Origin: Natronomonas aquatica
GTDB lineage: Archaea; Halobacteriota; Halobacteria; Halobacteriales; Haloarculaceae
Assembly (NCBI RefSeq): GCF_024449025.1
Contig: NZ_JAHLKM010000001.1
Location: 62,001 to 126,000 of the forward strand
DNA: 64,000 bases
Direction of reading: 5' to 3'
Positions 17,762 to 27,014 of this stretch are shown here, in pieces (the first letter of the stretch is position 1; each line of letters opens with the position of its first letter). Under the pieces are notes generated by a model. That model was not told the DNA's origin, searched no databases, and was given only the letters and a program-made list of their open reading frames with translations. The position numbers were made by a program, and so were the translations under genes.

Positions 17762-18511
17762 ATGGACGAGTTCGATATCGAGCGGCCGGCTGACCCCGAC
17801 CTCGGGGATCCGATCCTGATCGAGGGGCTGCCGGGCGTCGGCCACGTCGGGAAACTCGCGGCAGAACACCTCCTAGAGGAGTTCGAGTCCGAACTGGTAC
17901 GGCAGATCTACTCGGAGCACTTCCCGCCGCAGGTCACAGTCGAGGACGGCCGGACGCAGTTGGCCTGCGCCGAGGTGTACGCGATCACCGGGGCCGAACG
18001 TGATCTGCTGGTGTTGACCGGCGACCACCAGGCCGGCGACGGCCCCGGCCACTACCGGCTGGCTGCGACCTTCCTCGACGTCGCGGCGGCCTTCGACGTC
18101 GAGCGGATCTACGCCCTCGGCGGCGTTCCGACCGGCGAACTCGTCGACGAGCCGGACGTAATCGGCGCGGCGACGACCGACGCGTTCGTCGAGGATCTGG
18201 AGGCCACCGGCGTCGAGTTCCGCGAAAACGAGCCCGCCGGCGGGATCGTCGGCGTCTCGGGGCTGTTGCTCGGCCTCGGCGAGCGCCGCGGATACGAGGC
18301 TGCCTGTCTGATGGGCGAGACCAGCGGCTACCTCGTCGACCCCAAGAGCGCCCGGGCGATCCTCGAGATAATCGAGGCCGCGATCGGGATCGGGATCGGC
18401 TACGACTCGCTCGTCGAGCGCGCCGAGGAGATGGAGGAAGTCGTCAAACGCATCCGACAGATGGAACAGAGCGGAACACCCAGCGAGGAGGACCTCCGGT
18501 ACATCGGATGA
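17762..18511 (+). CDS. Proteasome assembly chaperone family protein (PAC2)
   Basis: A 249-residue PAC2-fold protein with the signature ILIEGLPGVGHVGKLAAEHL at about 19-38, FPPQVTVEDG, and a GGVPTGEL loop. In archaea this gene usually follows Nop10/aIF2-alpha, as here, and is thought to assist 20S proteasome assembly or act as a distant ATP-grasp-linked factor. The C-terminal helices are acidic and may be coiled. It ends in an ATGA overlap with a 70-aa ORF. Confidence 0.88.
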   Translation: MDEFDIERPADPDLGDPILIEGLPGVGHVGKLAAEHLLEEFESELVRQIYSEHFPPQVTVEDGRTQLACAEVYAITGAERDLLVLTGDHQAGDGPGHYRLAATFLDVAAAFDVERIYALGGVPTGELVDEPDVIGAATTDAFVEDLEATGVEFRENEPAGGIVGVSGLLLGLGERRGYEAACLMGETSGYLVDPKSARAILEIIEAAIGIGIGYDSLVERAEEMEEVVKRIRQMEQSGTPSEEDLRYIG

Positions 18512-18720
18512 CCCGCGTACCGATCACCGAGGCCGTCGTCGAACAGCTCGAAGACGTCCTCGAGGCGGATCTCCTGGACGACGAGCACAACTACATGGGC
18601 GCCGGCTTCGCTGCCCAGGACCTCGGCCACGAGGAGCTGGCACAGTTCGTCCACGAGGCCGACGCGGCGACCTACTACGAGGCGCTCGAGCGGGCGCGGA
18701 AACGGCGGGAAAACGAGTAA
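18508..18720 (+). CDS. Small acidic protein coupled to the PAC2 gene
   Basis: A 70-residue protein, mostly helical (VVEQLEDVLEADLLDD, ELAQFVHEADAATYYEALERARKRR), overlapping the PAC2 stop by 4 nt. It has no Cys and no membrane segment. I do not recognise a named family. The overlap suggests it is translated with, and perhaps works with, the PAC2 protein. Confidence 0.7.
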   Translation: MTRVPITEAVVEQLEDVLEADLLDDEHNYMGAGFAAQDLGHEELAQFVHEADAATYYEALERARKRRENE

Positions 18721-18743
18721 ACACCGCCGGACGCCGAGTCGGT

Positions 18744-20366
18744 TCAGAACGTCGTTACGGTCCCGTCCTTCCGCGGCTCGGTCGCTCCTGAGAGGGTTCC
18801 CTCCCGGTTCCGGACGATCTGTGCGCCGCCGAACATCCCCGGCGGCAGGACTTCCAGTTCGTGGCCCCGCCGGAGCAGCCCGTGTTGGACCGCCGTCGAG
18901 TGGCGGGCCTCGATCGCCAACCGGCCGGACTCCCGGTAGCGCCACCGCGGGACGTCGAGCGCTTCCTGCAGCGTCGCCCCGTCGTCGAGCAACCGCACGA
19001 GCGTCTGGAGGTGGCCCTGTGGCTGCATGTATCCGCCCATGACGCCGAACGCCGAGCAGTCCTCGGGACCGCGTTCGAGTATGGCGGGTATCAGCGTGTG
19101 AAACGGACGCTTTCCCGGTTCGATGCGATTGGGGTGATCCGGATTCAAAGAGAAGGACGCTCCGCGGTTCTGGAGGGCGATCCCCGTCTCGCCGGCGACG
19201 AGCCCGCTGCCGAAGCCAGCAAACCGGGAGTTGATGTACGAGACGACGTTGCCCTCGCTGTCGCCGACACACAGAAGCACGGTATCGGCGTCCTCGGCGT
19301 TCGCCTCGGGGACGCCGAAGGATACGTCCGACGCCGTCCCGTCGACGGTCGCCGCCCGCTTTTGTGCCCATTTTTCCGAGGCAAGCGGCGGGATCTCCTC
19401 GAAGTCGGGGTCGGTGATATAGCGGTGGCCGTCGTGGAAAGCCCGTTTCATCGCCTCTGCGAGGTAATGGATCCGGGCCGCCGAACCGGCTTCGTACTCG
19501 TCGACGCCGATCTCTTCGGCGATAGCGAGCGCCTCCAGGGCGATGAGTCCCTGGTTGTTCGGCGGCAGTTCGTACACCGTCGCGTCGCCGTACTCGACGG
19601 AGACGGGATCGGGGTACTCGACCTCGAAGTCCGCGAGGTCCTCGACGGTCAGAAAACCGCCCGCCCGCTGGATTTCCTCGGCGATGGCCTCGGCGATGTA
19701 GCCCTCGTAGACGACGTCTGCGCCCTCCTCGGCGATCGCCCGGAGCGACTCACCGAGCCGCTGCAGCCGGACCGTCTCGCCGGGTTCTGGGGCGCGCTCG
19801 CCGTCGACGAGGTACGCCGCCCGGGCGTGGTCGGACTCGAATAGCGTCTCGGCCTGCGTCCACTGGTCGGCGATCACTTCGGTGACCGGGTAGCCCTCCA
19901 TCGCGTACTCGATGGCCGGCTCGAGGACTTCGGCGAGCGAGAGGCGACCGAACTCGTCGACGGTCGCTTCCCATCCGCGGGCCGTTCCGGGGACCGTGAC
20001 CGTGTGGGGGCCCGTCTCCGGCATCGCTACGGTGTCCCGGCCGAGTCCCTGCTCGTCGGCGATGGCCGATCGGACCTGCTCTCTCGTCGCGTCGCTCGGT
20101 GCGCCCCCGCAGGCGCGCATGGCACCGACCTCGCCGTCGGCGTCACGATACAGCATGAAGACATCGCCGCCCAGTCCCGTCATCGTCGGTTCGGTGACGT
20201 TCAGCGTCGCGGCCGTCGCGACGGCCGCGTCGAACGCGTTGCCGCCCGTCCGGAGGGTTTCGAGGCCGGCTTCGGCCGCAAGCGGCTGGCTGGTCGCGAC
20301 CGCCCCGTTCGGGCCGTAGACGGTCGATCGGCGCGAGCCGAACTCGTCGACTGGCGTGTTTTCCAT
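18744..20366 (-). CDS. ggt: Gamma-glutamyltransferase family protein
   Basis: A 540-residue N-terminal-nucleophile enzyme precursor. The probable self-cleavage Thr is in AEDADTVLLCVGD (about residue 366), followed by GNVVSYINSRFAGFGSG and LNPDHPNRIEPGKRP, as in the small subunit of GGT. The large-subunit part has GGNAFDAAVATAATLNVTEP and GLGGDVFMLY. No Sec or Tat signal is seen, so it should be cytosolic, unlike bacterial periplasmic GGT. Haloarchaea use gamma-glutamylcysteine as a thiol, which may be its substrate. Confidence 0.88.
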   Translation of the reverse strand: MENTPVDEFGSRRSTVYGPNGAVATSQPLAAEAGLETLRTGGNAFDAAVATAATLNVTEPTMTGLGGDVFMLYRDADGEVGAMRACGGAPSDATREQVRSAIADEQGLGRDTVAMPETGPHTVTVPGTARGWEATVDEFGRLSLAEVLEPAIEYAMEGYPVTEVIADQWTQAETLFESDHARAAYLVDGERAPEPGETVRLQRLGESLRAIAEEGADVVYEGYIAEAIAEEIQRAGGFLTVEDLADFEVEYPDPVSVEYGDATVYELPPNNQGLIALEALAIAEEIGVDEYEAGSAARIHYLAEAMKRAFHDGHRYITDPDFEEIPPLASEKWAQKRAATVDGTASDVSFGVPEANAEDADTVLLCVGDSEGNVVSYINSRFAGFGSGLVAGETGIALQNRGASFSLNPDHPNRIEPGKRPFHTLIPAILERGPEDCSAFGVMGGYMQPQGHLQTLVRLLDDGATLQEALDVPRWRYRESGRLAIEARHSTAVQHGLLRRGHELEVLPPGMFGGAQIVRNREGTLSGATEPRKDGTVTTF

Positions 20367-20397
20367 ACCGGGGCGTGTGGGCGGCGACTACAAAGAA

Positions 20398-21678
20398 CTA
20401 GGTTCCGTGCTGCCAGCTGTCCATGTAGTCGGCCTGTTCGTCGGTCAGTTCGTCGGTCTCGATCCCCTCGGCTTCGAGTTTGATCTCCGCGACCTCCCGG
20501 TCGAGTTCGTCGGGGACCTCGTGGACGCCGGGGCCGTACGAGTCCCCGTTTTCGACGAGTTCGCGGACGGAGACCGCCTGGATCCCGAAGCTCTGGTCCA
20601 TCACCTCGACCGGATGACCGAGCGCGACCGGGGCGGCGAGGTTGACGAGTCGGCCGTCCGCGAGGACGTTGATCCGGCGGCCGTCGGCCATCCCGAACTC
20701 CTCGATTCCGTCCCGGACTTCCGTCCGACCGACGGCCAGATCGTCCAGCGCGTCGAGATCGATCTCGACGTTGAAGTGGCCGGCGTTGGCCAACACGACG
20801 CCGTCGGACATGCGCTCGAAGTGCTCTTCGACGATCACGTCGCGGTTGCCCGTCGTCGTCACGAAGATATCGCCCTTTTCGGCGGCCTCGGTCATCGAAC
20901 AGACTTCATAGCCCTCCATGTGGGCCTCCAGGGCGCGTCTCGGTTCGACCTCGGTGACGATCACGTGGGCGTTCTGTCCTTTGGCCTTCTTGGCGACACC
21001 CTTCCCGCAGTAACCGTAGCCCGCGACGACGACGTTCTTGCCCGCAAACGAGAGGTTCGTCGTCATGGCGATGCTGGAAAGCGACGCCTCGCCGGTACCG
21101 TGGACGTTGTCAAAGAGCCGCTTCATCGGCGTGTCGTTGACGGCGAACATCGGATATCGGAGCGCGCCGTCGTCGTCCATCGCGCGAAGGCGGTGGACGC
21201 CGGTCGTGGTCTCCTCACAGCCGCCGACGATCGAGTCGATGAGTTCGGGATACTCGTCGTGGATCGCCATCACCAGATCGCCGCCGTCGTCGACGGTGAT
21301 CGTCGGTCCGTGTTCGAGCGTCGCCTCGATGGCGGCGTAGTACGCCTCGTCGGCGACGCCGCGTTCCGCATACGAGGTGATCGCCTCGTGGGCGTCCAGC
21401 GCCGCCGAGACGTCGTCGTGGGTCGAAAGCGGGTTACAGCCGGTGATCGCGACCTCGGCGCCGGCCTCCGCGAGAACTTCGGTCAGCACCGCGGTTTTGG
21501 CCTCGACGTGCATCGCCATGGCGACGGTTTCTCCATCAAGGGGCTGTTCCTCGCGGAACTCCCCGGCGATGGCGGTCATGATCGGCATGTGCTGGCGCGC
21601 CCATTCGATCTTCCGGCGGCCCGACTCACGGGCCTCGGCCGGGTCGGCGAGCCGTTCGGTGATCGTCGGATGGTTCAT
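20398..21678 (-). CDS. ahcY: Adenosylhomocysteinase
   Basis: A 426-residue NAD-dependent enzyme that splits S-adenosylhomocysteine to adenosine and homocysteine. Key segments: substrate site TGCNPLSTHDDV, DDGGD, the Lys-bearing NDTPMKRLFDN, and the NAD loop VVVAGYGYCGKGVAKKAKG. It ends with the family tail, in which HYRY-type residues are replaced by YMDSWQHGT as in archaeal forms. It is followed downstream on the same strand by ggt and preceded by the MTA/SAH deaminase gene, forming a methyl-cycle cluster. Confidence 0.96.
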   Translation of the reverse strand: MNHPTITERLADPAEARESGRRKIEWARQHMPIMTAIAGEFREEQPLDGETVAMAMHVEAKTAVLTEVLAEAGAEVAITGCNPLSTHDDVSAALDAHEAITSYAERGVADEAYYAAIEATLEHGPTITVDDGGDLVMAIHDEYPELIDSIVGGCEETTTGVHRLRAMDDDGALRYPMFAVNDTPMKRLFDNVHGTGEASLSSIAMTTNLSFAGKNVVVAGYGYCGKGVAKKAKGQNAHVIVTEVEPRRALEAHMEGYEVCSMTEAAEKGDIFVTTTGNRDVIVEEHFERMSDGVVLANAGHFNVEIDLDALDDLAVGRTEVRDGIEEFGMADGRRINVLADGRLVNLAAPVALGHPVEVMDQSFGIQAVSVRELVENGDSYGPGVHEVPDELDREVAEIKLEAEGIETDELTDEQADYMDSWQHGT

Positions 21679-21733
21679 ACGGATACATGAGCCGACGCCG
21701 GGAAAACGCTACCGAAGGTCACGACCGACGCGG

Positions 21734-23029
21734 TCAGTTCCCCTCGGCTCGCCGGATCAGCGCCTCGGCGTGCGCTTCCGCCTCCCGTCGGACGGCCGCC
21801 TCGTCGAGGGTCTGTACCCGCCGGTTCCGGACGACGACCTCGCCGCCGACGACAGTGTGTTCGACGTCCGATCCCCGGACGGCGTAGGCCAGGTGGCTGA
21901 CGGGGTCGTGCGCCGGCGTGAGATGCGGCTTCTCGAAGTCGACGACGGCCAGATCGGCGAGCGCGCCTTCCTCGATACGGCCGGCGTCGAACCCGAGCAG
22001 TTCCGCCCCGCCCTCGGTCGCAGCCCGAACGACCTCGGGGGCGGCGAGAGCTGCCGCGTCGTCGGCCCCGAGTTTGCCGACCATCGCCGCGTCCCGCAGC
22101 TCGTCGAAGGGATCCAAGTCGTTGTTCGAGGCCGCCCCGTCGGTGCCGATCCCGACGGTCACGCCCGCATCGAGCATCGTCTGGACGGGAGCGATCCCGC
22201 TTGCGAGTTTCATGTTCGAGGCCGGACAGTGGGCGACACCGACATCCCTGTCGGCGAGCAGTTCGATCTCGGTTCGGTCGACGTGGACGCCGTGGGCGAT
22301 GAAATCGCCGTCCTCGAGCATCCCGAGATCGTCGGCGTACTCCAGCGGCCGGACGCCGTGGTCCTCGACGATCGGCTCGACCTCCTCGCGGGTCTCGTTG
22401 GCGTGATAGTGCAGCGGAACGCCGGCGTCCCGCGCCCGGGGGACGAACTCTTCTACGAGGTCGGCGTCGGCCGTCGTCAGCGAATGGGGCATCAGCGCGG
22501 TCCGGATACGTCCGTCGGCCGCACCATCGAGGTCACGTGCGACCGCCAGCCCCTCCTCGAAGTCCGCCCGGGCGTCGGCGTCGTCCTTGCCGACCGTGAC
22601 GATCCCGTGGCCGATCCGGGCCCGGAGGCCGGCTTCCCCGAGGACGTCCGCGACCGTCGGCATCTCGAAGTACATGTCGCCGATCGCCGTCACGCCGTTT
22701 TTCAGCAGTTCGACGGCGCCGAGGCGGGTCCCGGCCTCGATATCGCCCGGCTCGAGTGCGGCCTCGACCGGCCAGATGTCCTCTCTGAGCCACGCGTCGA
22801 GCGGCTTGTCGTCGGCGTACCCGCGCAGAAGCGTCATCGCGACGTGACAGTGGGGGTTGACGAGCCCGGGGACGACGAGACAGCCCGAGGCGTCGAGGGT
22901 CTCCTCGCCCGCGGCGGTGTCGCCGATCTCGACGATGCGTCCGGTTTCGCGGTCGGCCAGCACGTCCGCCTCCCGGGCCGTCATGTCCGGACGGAGGACC
23001 GTCCCGCCGGTGATCTGGAGCGTACTCAT
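21734..23029 (-). CDS. mtaD: 5-methylthioadenosine/S-adenosylhomocysteine deaminase
   Basis: A 431-residue amidohydrolase. Metal and catalytic motifs: NPHCHVAMTLLRG (HxH) at about 56, HYHANETREEVE at about 205, HGVHVD at about 240 and GIGTDGAASNN at about 293. These match MTA/SAH deaminases that convert SAH or MTA to inosyl products. The start MSTLQITGG at 23029 fits the family; longer in-frame codons upstream read poorly. Its place before ahcY supports a role in SAH recycling. Confidence 0.9.
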   Translation of the reverse strand: MSTLQITGGTVLRPDMTAREADVLADRETGRIVEIGDTAAGEETLDASGCLVVPGLVNPHCHVAMTLLRGYADDKPLDAWLREDIWPVEAALEPGDIEAGTRLGAVELLKNGVTAIGDMYFEMPTVADVLGEAGLRARIGHGIVTVGKDDADARADFEEGLAVARDLDGAADGRIRTALMPHSLTTADADLVEEFVPRARDAGVPLHYHANETREEVEPIVEDHGVRPLEYADDLGMLEDGDFIAHGVHVDRTEIELLADRDVGVAHCPASNMKLASGIAPVQTMLDAGVTVGIGTDGAASNNDLDPFDELRDAAMVGKLGADDAAALAAPEVVRAATEGGAELLGFDAGRIEEGALADLAVVDFEKPHLTPAHDPVSHLAYAVRGSDVEHTVVGGEVVVRNRRVQTLDEAAVRREAEAHAEALIRRAEGN

Positions 23030-23153
23030 GGGGTCGCCTTCGACGGGGCGGCCGTTAAACTGCCGGGACGCGGCCGACGAGCGAGGCCGGGAACGGACCG
23101 GAAACAGTGCCGGAGCGTCCCGTTTTTTGTCGGTCTCGCCCCTCCGTCCGAGT

Positions 23154-23597
23154 ATGACAGAGGACCTCCCGGAGCCGGGGATCACCGCCGAACGGACGTT
23201 CGAAATCGAGCGGCGACACACGACCAACCTCTTCGGGGAGCAGGAGACGCCGCCGGGGGCGCCGGCCGCGACGGACGCCACCCCCGAGGAATCGATACGC
23301 GTGTTGGGCACCCCACAGCTCCTCGCCGAGGTCGAGTTCCTCGGCCGGCAGTCGCTCCGCGGGACGCTCCCCGACGGGAGCGGCGTGGTGGGGATCGACG
23401 CCGACGTGACCCACCTGAGCGCCATCCCGGTCGGAAAAGCGGTTCACGTCCGGACCGAACTGACCGACGTGACCGATCGGACGCTCACGATCGAGGGGAC
23501 GCTGTCTTCGGCCGACACCGACGAACCGATCGGCGAGGTGACGAACCGGCTGCGCGTCGTTCGCCGTGAGTCATTCAGAGAACGGATCGGACTCTGA
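23154..23597 (+). CDS. Hotdog-fold thioesterase (FlK-like)
   Basis: A 147-residue protein. The region from LGTPQLLAEVEFLGRQSLRG through SGVVGIDADVTHLSAIPVGKAVHVRTELTDV follows the thioesterase/fluoroacetyl-CoA hydrolase-like hotdog pattern, with Thr/Glu/His positions in T-P-x-L-x-x-x-x-E and T-H-L. The likely role is hydrolysis of a small acyl-CoA. It is divergent from the mtaD gene. Confidence 0.7.
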   Translation: MTEDLPEPGITAERTFEIERRHTTNLFGEQETPPGAPAATDATPEESIRVLGTPQLLAEVEFLGRQSLRGTLPDGSGVVGIDADVTHLSAIPVGKAVHVRTELTDVTDRTLTIEGTLSSADTDEPIGEVTNRLRVVRRESFRERIGL

Positions 23598-23680
23598 CTC
23601 CCTCCCGACCGCTATAGCCAAAAAGAGGCTATCGAGCGATAGCCGGGGCGTTTTTGCTCGTGGCCGGCGTGCGGTCGGGT

Positions 23681-24397
23681 ATGAACGCGGCACTGGTGAC
23701 GGTCGGCGACGAACTGCTTTCCGGCGACACCGAGAACACGAACGCGACGTGGCTCGGACGGCAACTCACGGAGCGTGGGGTAACCGTCAAGCGGATGTTG
23801 ACCGTCCCCGACGAGACGGCCGTCATCGCCGACGCGGTGGGACGCTACAGCGACGCCTTCGACGCGGTCATCGTGACGGGCGGACTCGGCGGGACGCCCG
23901 ACGATATCACCATCGAAAGCGTGGCGAAGGCCTTCGGTCGGGGCCTAATCGAGAACGAACTCGCGCGGGCCGACGTCGAGAAGCATCTCGAGTCGGTCGC
24001 CGAAAAATACCCCGAACTGAACGTCGACGTCGCCGCCGAGGCGAGAATCCCCGAGGGCGCCCGCCCACTTTTGAACCGCGCGGGGATGTCACCCGGCTGT
24101 GTGCTCGAGAACGTCTACGTCCTACCGGGGATCCCCACCGAGATGAAGCGGATGTTCGAGGACGTCGCCGACGAGTTCGAAGGGGACGTCACCGCCCGGA
24201 CGCTCTACACCGAAGAGCCGGAAGCCAACCTCATCGAGCGCCTGGACGAGGTCAGAGACCGGTTCGGGGTCCAGGTGGGCTGTTATCCGGACCGGGAGGC
24301 GGGACACAACCGGCTGAAGATACGCGACTCGGACGGGGCTGTCCTCGACGAGGCGGAGGCGTGGCTCACAGAGCAGATCGTCCTCGTCGAGGTGTGA
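23681..24397 (+). CDS. CinA/MoaB-type molybdopterin-binding domain protein
   Basis: A 238-residue protein with the MoCF-biosynthesis fold: ALVTVGDELLSGDTENTNATWLG at the N terminus, IVTGGLGGTPDDITIE at about 66-81, and LPGIPTEMKRMFE at about 145. This is the N-terminal (COG1058) half of CinA without the amidohydrolase half, as is usual in archaea. COG1058 proteins can have ADP-ribose pyrophosphatase activity. The ATG at 23681 was preferred to the upstream in-frame codon. Confidence 0.85.
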   Translation: MNAALVTVGDELLSGDTENTNATWLGRQLTERGVTVKRMLTVPDETAVIADAVGRYSDAFDAVIVTGGLGGTPDDITIESVAKAFGRGLIENELARADVEKHLESVAEKYPELNVDVAAEARIPEGARPLLNRAGMSPGCVLENVYVLPGIPTEMKRMFEDVADEFEGDVTARTLYTEEPEANLIERLDEVRDRFGVQVGCYPDREAGHNRLKIRDSDGAVLDEAEAWLTEQIVLVEV

Positions 24398-24434
24398 TCC
24401 GGAAGTATATCCGTCCGAACGCCCGAGGCTCGGT

Positions 24435-25001
24435 ATGGACTTCGACGTCGAATCCTGGCGTACGGAACTCCGAGAGTACCGCGAAGAGAAAGACGAGAAG
24501 TTCGGCGTCCCCCACTCCTCGCCGCTGGGTCCGGAGGGCCGCCGGGAGTTCGACGGCATCGAATACTTCGAGCCGGATCCCGACTATCGCGTCGAAGCGA
24601 CGGTCGAACTCGACGAAAGCGACGAGACAGTCACGATGGAGACGACCGCCGACGGCGAACAGCTCCACGAGCGGGCGGCCCGCCTTCACTTCGCGTTGCC
24701 CGACCAGCGCGGCGAGACGGCCGAACACACCCTCGTCGGCTACCGGCGGGTCGACCAGTCCGGGGGGTCGCTTTTCGTCCCGTTCCGCGATAAGACGACG
24801 GGCCAACAGACATACCCCGGCGGCCGGTACATAGAGCTTCACTACGAGGGAGAACTCGAGGACGGCGAAACGTTCGCGCTGGATTTCAACCTCGCGTACA
24901 ACCCGTTCTGTGCGTATAGCGACGCCTACGAGTGTCCGCTCCCACCCCGGGAGAACTGGCTCGAGATAGCGATCCCGGCCGGCGAGCGATACGAGGACTG
25001 A
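24435..25001 (+). CDS. DUF1684 family protein
   Basis: A 188-residue soluble protein. Conserved DUF1684 stretches are visible: WRTELREYREEKDEKFG, SPLGPEGRREFDGIEYFEPD, LFVPFRDKTTGQQTYPGGRYIEL, and LDFNLAYNPFCAYSDAYECPLPP near the C terminus. The domain has no established role. It lies just after the CinA-like gene. Confidence 0.85.
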   Translation: MDFDVESWRTELREYREEKDEKFGVPHSSPLGPEGRREFDGIEYFEPDPDYRVEATVELDESDETVTMETTADGEQLHERAARLHFALPDQRGETAEHTLVGYRRVDQSGGSLFVPFRDKTTGQQTYPGGRYIELHYEGELEDGETFALDFNLAYNPFCAYSDAYECPLPPRENWLEIAIPAGERYED

Positions 25002-25074
25002 CGTCCGGATCCAATAGCCGAAACGCGTCGTCCGGAAGCGACAGACCGAGGTAGCTGCCGTCCGATTCGGACGT

Positions 25075-26181
25075 ATGGACGAGTACGAACGGCCGGTATT
25101 CTTCCATCTGATGGAATATGCGGCCGAAGCGGAGGGTGACGTCATCGATATGGTATCCGGTACCCCGGACTGGGAGCCCCCGGAAGCGCTCCGGGACGGG
25201 CTGAAGCGGTACGCCGACGGCGACAGCCGGTCGTTCCAGTACCCGCCGAGCGACGGGCTCTCGGGTCTCCGGGAAGCGATCGCCGAACGCCGCGGTGTCG
25301 ACGTCGATCGGGTCGTCATCACGAACGGGGCCGGGGAGGCGAACTACCTCGCGATGGCGACCGCGCTGGAGACCTACAGCGGCGACGAGATCGTCCTGGC
25401 CGATCCGGTGTACCCCTACTACCACAAGCGGACGGAGATGCTGAACGGGACCCCGCGATTCGTCACGAGCGAGGCCGACGGGACGCTCGATCCGGTGGCG
25501 GTCCGGGACGTGACGAGCGACGACACCGCAGCGATCGTCGTCAACTCGCCGAACAACCCGACAGGCGGCGTCTACGGCCGTGAGACGAAGCGCGAGCTGG
25601 TCGAGATCGCCGAAGCCAACGACGCGCTTTTCATCTCCGACGAGGTGTACGACCGGTTCGTCTACGACGAGGGGGCCTTCGAGACGGCGCTGTCGTTCGA
25701 ATCACCGAACCTCGTCGTGACCAACTCGTTCTCGAAATCGATGGCTATTACGGGATACCGGGTGGGGTACGGGGTCTTCCCGCCCGAGATCGTCGACGAG
25801 ATCCGGACGCGACACATGCTCGTCAACGTCACCAGTTCCCGGCCGGCACAGCGGGCGGTGCTCGATGCACTGTCGGAGACGCCCGAAGCGTACTACGAGC
25901 GGAACCGCGAAATGCTGGCCGAGCGGGTCCGGACGTTCTGTGCGGCCCTAGAGGAGGCGGGCGCGGAGTACACCCGTCCGAAGGGTGGGTTCTACGTGAT
26001 GGCGCGCTTCGAGGGCTATCCCGGAACGCTCGAGAACACCGAACGGCTCATCGACGAGACGGGCGTCGCGGGGATGCCGGGCAACGCGTTCGGGGAGACG
26101 CGAACCGACTGGCTGCGGTTCGCCGTCGTCACGCCCCGGGTCACGGAAGCGGCCGGTCGGCTCGCGGCGTATTTCGGTTGA
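25075..26181 (+). CDS. PLP-dependent aminotransferase, class I/II
   Basis: A 368-residue fold-type I aminotransferase. It shows [13 protein letters not shown], the PLP-binding [10 protein letters not shown] and [20 protein letters not shown] with the pyridine-binding Asp, and the Schiff-base Lys in [14 protein letters not shown] (about residue 223). The C-terminal substrate Arg is in DWLRFAVV. Length is slightly below the family mean. The donor and acceptor are unknown (aspartate/aromatic group). The last codons overlap an 18-bp tandem repeat. Confidence 0.88.
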   Translation: MDEYERPVFFHLMEYAAEAEGDVIDMVSGTPDWEPPEALRDGLKRYADGDSRSFQYPPSDGLSGLREAIAERRGVDVDRVVITNGAGEANYLAMATALETYSGDEIVLADPVYPYYHKRTEMLNGTPRFVTSEADGTLDPVAVRDVTSDDTAAIVVNSPNNPTGGVYGRETKRELVEIAEANDALFISDEVYDRFVYDEGAFETALSFESPNLVVTNSFSKSMAITGYRVGYGVFPPEIVDEIRTRHMLVNVTSSRPAQRAVLDALSETPEAYYERNREMLAERVRTFCAALEEAGAEYTRPKGGFYVMARFEGYPGTLENTERLIDETGVAGMPGNAFGETRTDWLRFAVVTPRVTEAAGRLAAYFG

Positions 26182-26228
26182 TGCGGCCCGTGTGGTTGAT
26201 GCGGCCCGTGTGGTTGATGCGGCCCGTG
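26176..26228. repeat. 18-bp tandem repeat, about 2.9 copies, spanning a stop codon
   Basis: ggttgatgcggcccgtgt occurs at 26176-26193 and 26194-26211, then all but its last base at 26212-26228. The first unit includes the aminotransferase TGA, so the array is a local expansion starting at the gene end. It is identical between copies, which suggests recent slippage. Confidence 0.85.
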
Positions 26229-26319
26229 CGTTCGATCACACGAGCGTAGCCGGACTCACGGTCGCGGTCGACCGCGGTCGCGCCGAACGACGGCGTCCAC
26301 GCCGTCTGGTCCCGGCCTC

Positions 26320-26328
26320 GTATATAAA
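26320..26328 (+). promoter_or_regulatory. TATA box upstream of DHFR
   Basis: gtatataaa lies about 86-94 nt before the DHFR ATG, implying a leader of roughly 60 nt. That is unusual here, where most genes seem leaderless. A 12-bp palindrome (gcggtcgaccgc) is about 50 nt further upstream. Confidence 0.5.
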
Positions 26329-26413
26329 CCGTCGGGGGAGGACGGGACGGAGCGACGGGCGCGGGGATGGCCGGGGGAGAAACGCGTATGCCACCCCGTA
26401 TCCAATCGAGGAT

Positions 26414-26890
26414 ATGGAACTAGTCTCAGTCGCCGCGGTCGCCGAAAACGGCGTCATCGGCCGCGACGGCGAACTCCCCTGGGCGTCGATCTCGGCCGAC
26501 AAGACCCAGTACAGGGCGCGGATCGCCGACGAACCGGTGATTCTCGGCCGGCGGACGTTCGAGTCGATGCTCGAAGACCTCCCCGGCCGGGCACAGGTCG
26601 TGTTGAGCCGGACCGAGCGGGACTACGACGTCGAGACCGCGGTCCACGCCGACGGCGTCGAGGGGGCGATCGACCGAGCACGGTCGTTCGGGAGCGACGC
26701 CGCCTACGTCATCGGCGGCGGCGGGATCTACGAACTCTTCCAGCCACATCTCGACCGGATGGTGTTGAGCCGCGTCAACGGGAGCTACGAGGGCGATACG
26801 TACTATCCCGAGTGGGACGAAGACGAGTGGGAACTGACCTCGGAGACGGCCTACGACCGGTTCACGCTCGAAGAGTGGCGGCGCCGGTAG
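26414..26890 (+). CDS. folA: Dihydrofolate reductase
   Basis: A 158-residue DHFR that reduces dihydrofolate to tetrahydrofolate. It begins [23 protein letters not shown], the classic N terminus, followed by [10 protein letters not shown] (NADPH Arg region), VVLSRTE and [12 protein letters not shown]. The ATG at 26414 is used; the upstream open extension is Arg-rich and non-homologous. The neighbours include a dCTP deaminase-family gene, consistent with thymidylate supply. Confidence 0.93.
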   Translation: MELVSVAAVAENGVIGRDGELPWASISADKTQYRARIADEPVILGRRTFESMLEDLPGRAQVVLSRTERDYDVETAVHADGVEGAIDRARSFGSDAAYVIGGGGIYELFQPHLDRMVLSRVNGSYEGDTYYPEWDEDEWELTSETAYDRFTLEEWRRR

Positions 26891-27014
26891 GGGACCGGGC
26901 GGAGGGTTCACGCTCGGAGAGAATCGCCCGATACCAGGGACCTCGACGAACGGTTCGGGCGGCCGCGAACCGAAACCGTCGCCTGTTTTTGTGCTGGGAC
27001 CCTCGCGTATCGTA

